A DNA stretch of 64,000 nt, from NCBI GenBank assembly GCA_019637315.1, contig JAHBVU010000003.1, forward strand, positions 62,001-126,000. Direction: 5' to 3'. Positions 50,115 through 58,347 of this stretch are shown here, piece by piece. Positions within the stretch are counted from its first letter, which is position 1; the number at the start of each line of letters is the position of its first letter. A program made the position numbers and the translations under genes. Origin of the DNA: Gemmatimonadales bacterium (GTDB lineage Bacteria > Gemmatimonadota > Gemmatimonadetes > Gemmatimonadales > GWC2-71-9). A model generated the notes under the pieces. It made no database searches, had not been told where the DNA came from, and was given only the letters and a program-made list of their open reading frames with translations.

Positions 50115-51326
50115 TTACTTGCCCTCCGTGCTGCGGTCGTAAATGACCCGACCGTCGCCGACGACGAGATCGACCCGCGATGCCGGCTCGTACCAGGGTC
50201 CGTTCATGATTACCAAGTCGGCATCCTTGCCGACCTCGAGGCTGCCGACCCGATCGCCGACCCGAGCAATCTCGGCCGCGTTGAGGGTCACCATCTTGAG
50301 GGCTTCATCTTCCGGAACACCGTACCGCATCACGATTGCCGCGCAGAGTCGCAGCCACTTCTGATTGATGACCGGGGCATCGGTGTGCATGGCCACCTTG
50401 ACCCCCGCCTTCCAGAGATCGTAGATCCCGGCCAGCGCGTCGTCAGTCACGCCGATCCGCGGACCGAGCGGCAGCACGACGGCTGAAACATTCCGCTTGG
50501 CCAACTCAGGGGCCAGCTTGTACGCCTCGGTGGAATGGTGGAGCGTCAAGTCGAAGCCGAACTCGTCCTTGAGACGGAGAATGGTGGCAACATCGGTGGC
50601 CGAGTGGACATGCGACCGGACATATGTGGTCCGGTCGAGCACCAGTCCCATGCCCTCATACGCCAGATCTCGGGCGGGAGGATTGCCCTTGCGCCCTTCG
50701 TCGACCCACTTCTTCTGTCCTGCCAGGTACTCCTGGGTTCTGATCAGGTACTGCCGAAGATTGGCCGCGACCCCCATGCCTGTTCCGGGGTATCGGTCCC
50801 GACCCTTGGGGCCCATCGCGAACTTCATCCCGCCCTTTTCGAGCAGCATCCGCTTGGTCAGATCCTCGCCAAACGTTTTGATGACGACCGCCATGCCACT
50901 GACGTTCTCACCGCTGCCCGGCCCCGTCACAATCGTGGTGACCCCGCCCGACACCGCGTTGGCGAACTCCGGATCGGTCCAGTCGAGCACGTCGAGAAAG
51001 CGGTGCTGCGGTCCGATCAGAACCGGCGTATCGTTCAGATCAGAGACCTTAGCGCCAATGTGCGAATGATTGTCGATCATACCCGGCACGACCACCTTGC
51101 CGGACGCATCGATGATTCGCGCCCCGCTCGGCGCGGACACGTTGGTGCCGATCGCCACGATCTTGCCGTCGCGAATCAGCACGCTGCCATTCCGAATCGG
51201 GGCGCCGGCAGCCGTGTGAACCGTACCGCCGCGGACCAGAATCGTACCGCCCGCCTGCGCGGATGCCGGCACCGACGCCAGCGCGTGAACAGCCAGTCCC
51301 AGGACCAGCCAGCGAAATCGTCCCAT
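50115..51326 (-). CDS. Exported metal-dependent amidohydrolase
   Basis: A 403-residue amidohydrolase with signal peptide ending near ASAQ. Metal motifs are intact: IDNHSHIG (His87, His89), RSHVHSATD, LTLHHSTEAY and the barrel-end Asp in AMHTDAPV. It resembles imidazolonepropionase- and dipeptidase-like members that hydrolyse cyclic amides or small peptides. Two adjacent ATGs exist; 51326 has AAGGG at 7 bases and is chosen. The gene lies between an M20 peptidase and a ligand-less paralogue, within a block flanked by two SusC/SusD pairs, suggesting breakdown of an imported peptide or amide. Confidence 0.9.
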   Translation of the reverse strand: MGRFRWLVLGLAVHALASVPASAQAGGTILVRGGTVHTAAGAPIRNGSVLIRDGKIVAIGTNVSAPSGARIIDASGKVVVPGMIDNHSHIGAKVSDLNDTPVLIGPQHRFLDVLDWTDPEFANAVSGGVTTIVTGPGSGENVSGMAVVIKTFGEDLTKRMLLEKGGMKFAMGPKGRDRYPGTGMGVAANLRQYLIRTQEYLAGQKKWVDEGRKGNPPARDLAYEGMGLVLDRTTYVRSHVHSATDVATILRLKDEFGFDLTLHHSTEAYKLAPELAKRNVSAVVLPLGPRIGVTDDALAGIYDLWKAGVKVAMHTDAPVINQKWLRLCAAIVMRYGVPEDEALKMVTLNAAEIARVGDRVGSLEVGKDADLVIMNGPWYEPASRVDLVVGDGRVIYDRSTEGK

Positions 51327-51395
51327 CATCTCACCCTTGACCATGCTGTGTGCACTCTGCCTTCCTGTCAGTTGCCCCGCCTGTGCCTCGACGCC

Positions 51396-52547
51396 TCAAC
51401 GGCAGTAGTCGACCGCCGTTGCCGCGAGGATCTCCGCCGTTCGATAGACCGACTCGAGATCGACCCACTCCTCGGCCGCATGAGCGCCATGCCCGGTCGG
51501 CCCGAAGATCACGGTGTCGACTCCGGCGGCAGCCAGCAGCGCCGAGTCCATCCACGGCGTGTCTCCAACTACGACTGGGGGGGCGCCGAGGATTCCGGCA
51601 GCTGCCCGCGACACGGCCTGCGCCACGGCCCCGTCGGCTGCGGCCTCGAAGGCATCGCGAGCAAAGAAGCAATTGACGTCGGCCGCGAAGCTCGGGTCGT
51701 CCGCCTTGAGTTCGTCGATCAAACTGGTAATCTCGGCCAGCGCAGAGCCTTCTGATTCGCCTGGCACGGTACGCCGCTCGATCTCGACCCGCGCCGACGC
51801 GGCGTAGGTGCTGAGGCCGGTCCCGCCCCGAAGGGTGGCGGCATGGAGTGACGGCGGCCCGACCAGCGGATGGGGCGGCCGGCTCCGCAACTCCGCCTCG
51901 AGCCGAGCCAGCTTGCCGAGGAAGCGACCCATCCGGAGGTTGGCGTCGATGCCCTCCTCGAACCGGCTGCCGTGCGCCGCACGACCATGAACCTCGACGG
52001 CGATCCAGAGGTAGCCCTTGTGCGCCACACACAGGCGCAGCGCGGTCGGCTCGGTCACGACGGCACCGTCCACCCGGATCCTCTTTGCCAGGTCCGCAGT
52101 GCCGCAACTGCCATACTCTTCATCGGCGACCGCCGCCACGACGACATCACCCCGGAGCGGGGTGCCACTATCCTTGAGCGCCTTGGCCGCGGTCATGCAG
52201 GCAGCCACTGCTCCCTTCATATCGAATGCCCCGCGGCCGAACAGTCTGCCGCCGTCGACCCGGGCACTGAACGGCTCGGCCATCTCGGCCACGTCGACCG
52301 TATCGATGTGGCCGTTGAGCATCAGGTGCTTGCCGCCGCCCGATCCGGCCAGCCTGCCGGTCACACTGACCCGCCCGGGTACAGGTTCGTGCAACTCGAC
52401 CTGAAGGCCCACGTCGCGCAATCGGCCCGCAACGTACGCAGCAATCGGCCCTTCACCGACCGCTCCCGGAACCAGATTAGGATTGATAGAGTCGATCCGC
52501 ACCAGATCGCGGAGCGTTTCGAGACACCAAGATCGATCGATCTGCAT
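51396..52547 (-). CDS. M20-family metallopeptidase / deacylase (ArgE/DapE type)
   Basis: A 383-residue dizinc enzyme of the M20 family. LMLNGHIDTVDV has the first zinc His and its Asp, GRGAFDMKGAVAA the bridging Asp, VADEEYGS the catalytic Glu pair, and GPTGHGAHAAEEWV the final ligand His. AAHGSR is the lid-domain signature. No signal peptide, so cytoplasmic. The ATG at 52547 is chosen because AGGA lies 7 bases before it, while the GTG at 52553 would have no space for a ribosome site. It would cleave N-acyl amino acids or dipeptides taken up by the adjacent SusC/SusD systems. Confidence 0.9.
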   Translation of the reverse strand: MQIDRSWCLETLRDLVRIDSINPNLVPGAVGEGPIAAYVAGRLRDVGLQVELHEPVPGRVSVTGRLAGSGGGKHLMLNGHIDTVDVAEMAEPFSARVDGGRLFGRGAFDMKGAVAACMTAAKALKDSGTPLRGDVVVAAVADEEYGSCGTADLAKRIRVDGAVVTEPTALRLCVAHKGYLWIAVEVHGRAAHGSRFEEGIDANLRMGRFLGKLARLEAELRSRPPHPLVGPPSLHAATLRGGTGLSTYAASARVEIERRTVPGESEGSALAEITSLIDELKADDPSFAADVNCFFARDAFEAAADGAVAQAVSRAAAGILGAPPVVVGDTPWMDSALLAAAGVDTVIFGPTGHGAHAAEEWVDLESVYRTAEILAATAVDYCR

Positions 52548-52573
52548 CTTCACGTCCTGAAAAGAGCACGGGA

Positions 52574-52595
52574 GCGGCGACTGAACCGTCGCCGC
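52574..52595 (-). terminator. Terminator-like hairpin after the second SusC/SusD pair
   Basis: GCGGCGAC, 6-base loop, GTCGCCGC, 23 bases beyond the SusD stop; on the minus strand it is followed a few bases later by CTCTTTTC. Readthrough into the M20 gene is possible because only about 25 bases separate it from that start. Confidence 0.55.
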
Positions 52596-52618
52596 CCCCG
52601 AGTCCGAACCTCAGGTGA

Positions 52619-53953
52619 TCAGGCCTGGTTGACCAGGCAGGAAGCCGCGCTGTAGTTCGGATTGTTCTCTTCCGTCTGCGGCACGATCAGCGTGGCCTGG
52701 GTCCCGCGAGTCAGGCCCTGCTTGTGGTACGCACCGGTCGGATAGACCGACTCGATGGACCGGCCGTACTGACGCACCAGACGACGGAGGTCGCCGAGAC
52801 GGTGCGCGGTCAGATAGAACCAGAAACCGCGCTCGCGGAATGTCATGTTGATCCGGGCGGCTTCGGTGCCTGGATCCGTGAGCGGCGCAAGGCCGGCAAC
52901 GGTGGCACGCGCATCGTTCAACTTCTGGAGCCACGTGGTCGGGTTGCCTGCCCGAAGCGCGGCTTCGGCCTCGATCAACCGCGCCTCGACGCCAGTCACC
53001 ATGGCCACCGGCGAACCGATGGTCGGATACTTCGTCGTGACGACCATCGGCGTGACGCCGTCGTTGCGGGACGGCCCGGTCGACGTCACCGGCACCCGCG
53101 GATCATTGGCGCTGGCGAAGTCGAGCCCGTTGGTACCCTCGCGGTCCGGCACTGAATAGACGTCGTTCACGATGTTCTGCTGAACCTGATTGGTCTGCCG
53201 AGCGGGCGGCGCACCGTGAATGAACTCATACGAAAAGCTGGTCGGAACGCTGGCAACCGCCGCCGCGGCTGCGGCGGGCTGATTGAGATTGAGCAGCGCC
53301 CGGCCGCGCAGCACGGCCGTCAGATTCTGGACCCGGGCATTTCCGCCAGCGTTGGCCGCAGCCGACGTCAGGTGCGTGATGCTGCGGTTGAAGATCTCGG
53401 TCGTTGTCAGCGGGTTGCTCAGTTCGAGCGGGTCCCGGGTCGAGATCGGCGTACCTGAGCACCACAACTCACCGAGCATGATGTAGCTCAGGCCAGCCAG
53501 CGCGTACAGTTCCCCGGTGCGCGGGTCGTTCGCGGGCAGCGCGGCGGCCCCCTTCTCGAGCGCACTTCGCGCCCGTTGCAATCCCAGAAACGGGCCGCCC
53601 TGCGGCGCTGCGGCCGTGCCGACCTGTACCACCACGCTGTTGGTGTTGAGCACGCCACGAAGATCCCACTCCCGAACCGCCGGGGGTGTGCTCGCGTGCA
53701 TCAACTCGTCAGTGAAGAGGCCGGAGAAAATCACAACACCGCTCGCCCCAGTCGTTGCTACGACCAGATCCGAGACTGCACCAGCGTAGACCGCGGCCAG
53801 GCCTTCTGGCGTCGTGAGCCGGTCCGGCGTGATCACGTCCGGAGTGTCCGGCTGCAAGATATCGTCCTTCGAGCAGCCGGTTGCCCCAACGGCGAGCACC
53901 ATGGCGCAAGCCGTTGCGTGGTACCACCCGGCTGACTTTCTGATTCTCAACAT
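52619..53953 (-). CDS. SusD/RagB-family lipoprotein (pair 2)
   Basis: A 444-residue lipoprotein (lipobox GATGC, Cys27). TPR-like helices (LQRARSALEKGAAALPANDPRTGELYALAGLSYIMLGELWC) and the terminal RLIEAEAALRAGNPTTWLQKLNDARATVAG and NMTFRERGFWFYLTAHRLGDLRRLVRQYGR segments identify a SusD-like surface binder. It follows its susC partner by 30 bases. It shares only family-level similarity with the SusD of pair 1, so the two pairs probably take up different ligands. Confidence 0.92.
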   Translation of the reverse strand: MLRIRKSAGWYHATACAMVLAVGATGCSKDDILQPDTPDVITPDRLTTPEGLAAVYAGAVSDLVVATTGASGVVIFSGLFTDELMHASTPPAVREWDLRGVLNTNSVVVQVGTAAAPQGGPFLGLQRARSALEKGAAALPANDPRTGELYALAGLSYIMLGELWCSGTPISTRDPLELSNPLTTTEIFNRSITHLTSAAANAGGNARVQNLTAVLRGRALLNLNQPAAAAAAVASVPTSFSYEFIHGAPPARQTNQVQQNIVNDVYSVPDREGTNGLDFASANDPRVPVTSTGPSRNDGVTPMVVTTKYPTIGSPVAMVTGVEARLIEAEAALRAGNPTTWLQKLNDARATVAGLAPLTDPGTEAARINMTFRERGFWFYLTAHRLGDLRRLVRQYGRSIESVYPTGAYHKQGLTRGTQATLIVPQTEENNPNYSAASCLVNQA

Positions 53954-53983
53954 ATGTATGGTTTCCTTATGAGCCGGTGTCGG

Positions 53984-56900
53984 TCAGAACGTCAGGTTGA
54001 CGCGCAGGATGCCGATGAGCGGCTGCGCCTGGGCGGAGAAGTTGTAATTGGCCGCATCGTTCGACTGCGTCACGTTCTCCGGATCCCAGCTGGTGAATCC
54101 GTACTTCTTGAGCCAGAGGTTGCGGCCCGTCAGCGTCACGTTGGCCGTCTTGGCGCCGATGGTGCGAGCCAGCGTGTTGGAAACGGTGTAGGTGACCGAC
54201 GCCTCGCGGAGCCGGATGTGCTCGGCGTTCTGGGCGTAGGCGCCGAAGGCACGGGCGCCAGCCACAGCTGCAGCCTGCTCGGCCAGCGTGGCGTTCGGAT
54301 CGTGCAGCTCGCGGCAGTTCACCTGGAAGGCGCACTGGAACAGACCGTTGACGTTGTGGCTGACAAAGCCGCCGCGGTAGTCGAGCTGCGCACCAATGCG
54401 CAGCCGGTTATTGAACAGCGCCACGCTGGTGTTGGCGGAAAGCGTCCGGGTCGGAACGGTCGAACCGTGGAACGTATCCGGACCGATGACGACCTCGGTC
54501 GGGTCAATGGCGCCGTCGTTGTTAGCGTCGCTCCAGCTCTCGAGTGAAGGCCACCAGAGACCAAACATCGGATACCCCGGCGTGTTCTTGAAGCCGAAGC
54601 CCGCGATCGGCGGAACGCCGTCGGCAAGTTCCACCAGCCGATTCTTGTTGCCGGCCGCCTCGAGCTGGAGATCCCAGGCAACGCTGCGCGAGTCGATCAA
54701 ACGGGTGTTGACGGATACCTCGAGGCCCTTGTTGCTCACGATACCGACGTTCTCGAGCCGGACACCCACGTCGCCGAAGGAGAACGGCTGCGTGCGCAAC
54801 ACCATCGCGTCCGTGGTCTTCTTGTCGTAGAACGTGATCTCGAGGTTGAGGCGGCTGTCGAGCAAGCCGATATCGACACCCGTTTCGATTTCCCGTGAGC
54901 GCTCCGGCTTGAGAGCCGGATCGCCCAGGCCGCCCAGCGTGACGCCAGGCAGCGATGCCGCGCCAAAGATGCTGGCGGCAATCGGGCTCTGGTAGGTCAG
55001 GGCGTCGAGCGGACGCGGTGACTGGCCCGTCGCGCCGTAGGCGCCGCGGAAACGGACGCTGTTCAGGAATCCGCTGAGGCCCTCAAGAGCAACGAACGAC
55101 GCGGAGACCTTGGGATAGGCCGCCGAACGGAACTCCGCGCCGAAGGCGCTGTTCTCGTCGACTCGCAGCGCACCGGTCAGAAAGAGACGGTCGTTCAGAC
55201 CGAACTGCTGCTCGACGTAGGTTCCCAGCGTGATGACATCGTTGGTAGCCTCGGTCAGAGTCTTCTGCGCGCCGGCAGACAGCGAGATGATGCCGGGCGG
55301 CAGGATGTCGGCCTGCGCCAGCACGCCAAAGAGCTTATCGCGGTTGAACTGCGCGCCAACCGACGTCTTCGAGGCGATGCTGTTGGTCAGACGGAACTGG
55401 GCCGTCGCGTTCAGGTCGAGTGTGTAGCGGGTATCGATGTAGCGGTTGAACATCCGCTTGCCCTGGTTCTCAGTACCGCAAGTGAGACAGCCCTGTCCAT
55501 TCAGGACGTTCTGCTCATCGACGTAGTTGAGGTAGTCGATGCCGAAGGTGCCCCGGGTCGAGAGCCAGGAGAGCGGCCGCCAGTTGACGGTCGCGGAGTT
55601 GATGAAGTGGTCGTTCTTCCGATACGACACTTCGCCGATCGAGTAGGCCGGGCGCGAGAACCCGTACCCGCCGGTGTTGGCAACGATGGCCGGGTTCGCG
55701 GAACCGAACAGCGCCGAGCCGATCATCGACTGGAAGTTGTCGCCGGTCTGGGGCAACCGGATGTTGTTGATGATCACACCGGACGAGAGCGAGACATCGA
55801 GATTGCTGCGAGGGCTCGCGTTCAAGTTGATCCGGAAGCTGTGCTTGTCGAAGGCGTTGGGGCGAAGCTGTTCGTTCGGAATATCGCTCCGGCTCGACAA
55901 CTTACGAAGATTGACCACAAAGTCCTGCTCCACACCACCGAGCTTGAGTACGCCGGTTTCGCTTTCCCGCTCGGCCGAGACAAAGTAGCGCACTGCCTCG
56001 GACCCGCCGGATACGCTGGCACCCATCTGGTAGCGAGAGCCGGTTCCGAACGGCGTCGTCGCCGGGTCGTTGAGCAGGTCGAGCTCATGACGCTGCGCGA
56101 CTGTGCAGAGGCCCTGCCGCTCCTGCCAGGTCAGGCAGTTGGCATTCGGGTTCGAGGCCGAGGCGTTGAAATAGACCTTGGGATAGGTATAGGTATCCTT
56201 CATGGCCCCGCCCTCGATCCAGGCGTTCCACTGCGGCGCCCCCGCGCGACCACGCTTGGTCGTGACACGAATCACGCCATTGGCGGCCTGAGTGCCGTAC
56301 AACGTGGCCGCCGACGGGCCCTTCACGATCTCGATGCTCTCGATTTCTTCGGGATTGAGATCGTTGAGCTTGGACACCGTGGTGCCGCCGACGAAGGAAC
56401 CGGCCGGCGCGTCGGCCGCGACCCGGATTCCGTCGATGTACAGCAGCGGATCGTTGGACAACGACACCGAGCTCAAACCGCGCACCCGGATACGGGCACC
56501 TGCGCCGCTGGTGCCGCTGCTCTGCAGCACGTTGACACCCGCGACGCGACCGCTCAGCACCTGAGACAGGTTCGTCGTCGGCGCCGTCTCGACCAGCTGG
56601 GCTGTTTGAATCTTGGAAACCGAGTTCCCGAGTTCGCGCGACTGCTGATCACCCGTGGCCGTGGTGACGATGTCTTCGAGCTGGAACGGAACGGCACGAA
56701 GGCCCCAGTCGAGGGTCTGCGCGTCGCCGCTGATCGTGACCGACCGAGTCTGTGAGGCATAGCCGACCAGGAAGACGCGCAAGGTGTGCGCACCAGCCGT
56801 CAGGCCGCGCAAGGTGTACTGACCCTGCTGGTTCGTGATAGCGAAGACCTGCTGGGTCGTCGCCTGGATCCGGGCACCAGACAGGGGCTGTCCGGTTGCC

Positions 56901-57016
56901 TCATCCGTTACCGTACCCGTAACGGATGACTGCTGCGCGAGGGCCGCGGATGGACCGGCGGCTCCTGCAAGCAGCAGCAAGAAGGTGCGGACCCATGAAC
57001 GGACGGGAGCGCGCAT
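53984..57016 (-). CDS. SusC/RagA-family TonB-dependent transporter (pair 2)
   Basis: A 1010-residue outer-membrane transporter with signal peptide ending near ALAQQ. Then come a carboxypeptidase-regulatory-like domain (VTGTVTDEATGQPLSGARIQATT), a TonB-box region (LEDIVTTATG), the plug signatures RVRGLSSVSLSNDPLLYIDGIRV and IESIEIVKGPSAATLYGTQAANGVIRVTTKRG, and a barrel ending ILRVNLTF. It forms a gated uptake complex with the SusD gene 30 bases downstream. Its upstream region is the divergent intergenic space shared with the kynurenine plus-strand genes. Confidence 0.95.
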   Translation of the reverse strand: MRAPVRSWVRTFLLLLAGAAGPSAALAQQSSVTGTVTDEATGQPLSGARIQATTQQVFAITNQQGQYTLRGLTAGAHTLRVFLVGYASQTRSVTISGDAQTLDWGLRAVPFQLEDIVTTATGDQQSRELGNSVSKIQTAQLVETAPTTNLSQVLSGRVAGVNVLQSSGTSGAGARIRVRGLSSVSLSNDPLLYIDGIRVAADAPAGSFVGGTTVSKLNDLNPEEIESIEIVKGPSAATLYGTQAANGVIRVTTKRGRAGAPQWNAWIEGGAMKDTYTYPKVYFNASASNPNANCLTWQERQGLCTVAQRHELDLLNDPATTPFGTGSRYQMGASVSGGSEAVRYFVSAERESETGVLKLGGVEQDFVVNLRKLSSRSDIPNEQLRPNAFDKHSFRINLNASPRSNLDVSLSSGVIINNIRLPQTGDNFQSMIGSALFGSANPAIVANTGGYGFSRPAYSIGEVSYRKNDHFINSATVNWRPLSWLSTRGTFGIDYLNYVDEQNVLNGQGCLTCGTENQGKRMFNRYIDTRYTLDLNATAQFRLTNSIASKTSVGAQFNRDKLFGVLAQADILPPGIISLSAGAQKTLTEATNDVITLGTYVEQQFGLNDRLFLTGALRVDENSAFGAEFRSAAYPKVSASFVALEGLSGFLNSVRFRGAYGATGQSPRPLDALTYQSPIAASIFGAASLPGVTLGGLGDPALKPERSREIETGVDIGLLDSRLNLEITFYDKKTTDAMVLRTQPFSFGDVGVRLENVGIVSNKGLEVSVNTRLIDSRSVAWDLQLEAAGNKNRLVELADGVPPIAGFGFKNTPGYPMFGLWWPSLESWSDANNDGAIDPTEVVIGPDTFHGSTVPTRTLSANTSVALFNNRLRIGAQLDYRGGFVSHNVNGLFQCAFQVNCRELHDPNATLAEQAAAVAGARAFGAYAQNAEHIRLREASVTYTVSNTLARTIGAKTANVTLTGRNLWLKKYGFTSWDPENVTQSNDAANYNFSAQAQPLIGILRVNLTF

Positions 57017-57538
57017 AGACTTGCCTCGATGTTATGGGACTCTGTTGTCGTGGAACACTGGCCTGGCCTGCTGCGTACCGCCGACAGGGACATCGCTGAT
57101 CCGAATCGTCCCTGCCGTTACATACCAAGACCCCCGGGGCGCGAACGCAACCGCGCCAGCAACACTGGAAGCCAACCCGTTGGGACGCCCAGCACCCCGA
57201 AAGAGCATGTTTTCTGAGTTCGGTTGTTGACCGCTGAAGTCAGCGCACGCCACAGCAACGAACGTACCGCGTTCGTCGCTCCCCCTATACTCAGGTACAA
57301 TCAGTGCAATCCGAAAACAAATCGACGCCGTTCGTGTCAATAACACACAGTCCGAACGACACACGACGGGCGGCACAGCGAGGCCACCACGGCCAGAGTA
57401 GTTGACTGTTTTTGGATACAGTAATGGGATACAATTTTATAGATTATGGGATCCGTGCCTGATTCGCAAGGTCAAGTCGAAACGAGCTCGACCGAGCGAC
57501 CGCAGGGAACCACGACCGTACCTCAACCCCGTTGCGCA
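57017..57538. other. Divergent intergenic region between SusC pair 2 and the SDR gene
   Basis: About 520 bases, noticeably more A/T-rich than its surroundings, especially 57400-57450. No gene is convincing. Features seen are CGTTCGT half-sites (57258-57359), a minus-strand TTGACA (complement of 57335-57340), and on the plus strand TTGACT (57402), a repeated GGATACA (57414 and 57428) and TACAAT (57430). Promoters in both directions probably lie here, but exact -35/-10 pairs could not be fixed. Confidence 0.5.
57258..57359. promoter_or_regulatory. Candidate operator with repeated CGTTCGT half-sites
   Basis: ACGAACG, 5 bases, CGTTCGT forms a perfect 7-bp inverted repeat (57258-57276). Further half-sites follow: CGTTCGT at 57329-57335 and CGAACGA at 57353-57359. 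Four occurrences within about 100 bases of a divergent promoter region suggest binding by a dimeric regulator. The regulator is not identified. Confidence 0.4.
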
Positions 57539-58324
57539 ATGGAACTTCTCGGAAAACGCGCGCTGGTCGCAGGCGCCAGTCAGGGCATCGGCCTCGCCTC
57601 CGCCGAGGCCCTTGCCGCCCACGGAGCCAGCGTCCTGCTCGTCGCCCGCGACCCGGCTCGGCTGAGCCAGGCTGCCGCCAGCCTGGCCCGCCCCAGCGCG
57701 GAACAGGGGCATGGCACGCTCGCCGCGGACTTTTTTGATCCCGAGGCCACACATGGGTCGGTCGTGGCGTGGATCGAGCAGCACGGGCCGATCGACATTC
57801 TGGTCAACAATGGAGGCGGCCCGCCCGGGGGGCCAATCGTGGATGCCACGCCCCAGGCCTTCCTGGCAGCGTTTCACAGCCACCTGCTGGTGAGCCATCG
57901 CCTGGTGCAGGCGGTGCTGCCCGGCATGAAGCGATCGGGATGGGGACGGATCGTCAACATCGTGTCCACCTCGGTGCGCCAGCCGATCAAAGGACTGGGC
58001 GTTTCGAACACGACGCGGGGCGCAGTCGCCAGCTGGGCAAAAACACTCGCTGGCGAAGTCGGACCGTTCGGGATCACCGTCAACAACGTGCTGCCGGGGG
58101 CCACCCGCACCGGACGGCTCGAGGCCATCGTGAAGGCCAAGGCCAGCGCCACCGGGCTGAGTGCCGAGGCCATCGAGGCCGAGATGGTGCAGGAGATTCC
58201 GCTCGGACGGGTCGGCACGCCAGCCGAGATCGCGGCCGCGGTCGCATTCCTGGCAAGTCCAGCCGCCAGCTACATTACCGGCGTGAGCCTGGCCGTCGAC
58301 GGCGGGCGCACCACAGCGCTCTAG
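57539..58324 (+). CDS. SDR-family oxidoreductase lacking the Tyr-Lys catalytic pair
   Basis: A 261-residue Rossmann-fold protein with an intact NAD(P) motif GASQGIG (residues 12-18) and NNGGG in place of NNAG. The catalytic Ser is present (IVSTS, Ser143), but the positions expected for Tyr and Lys are Ser156 and Arg160 ([10 protein letters not shown]). This atypical SDR group is known from annotated genomes, yet its chemistry is unclear to me. It precedes the aminomuconate-semialdehyde-dehydrogenase-like gene by 23 bases and lies in the kynurenine cluster, so a role in late tryptophan catabolism is inferred. An earlier start at 57446 adds a Pro/Thr-rich leader. Confidence 0.85.
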   Translation: MELLGKRALVAGASQGIGLASAEALAAHGASVLLVARDPARLSQAAASLARPSAEQGHGTLAADFFDPEATHGSVVAWIEQHGPIDILVNNGGGPPGGPIVDATPQAFLAAFHSHLLVSHRLVQAVLPGMKRSGWGRIVNIVSTSVRQPIKGLGVSNTTRGAVASWAKTLAGEVGPFGITVNNVLPGATRTGRLEAIVKAKASATGLSAEAIEAEMVQEIPLGRVGTPAEIAAAVAFLASPAASYITGVSLAVDGGRTTAL

Positions 58325-58347
58325 CCGGTCACGAAAGGCTGCCGAAC

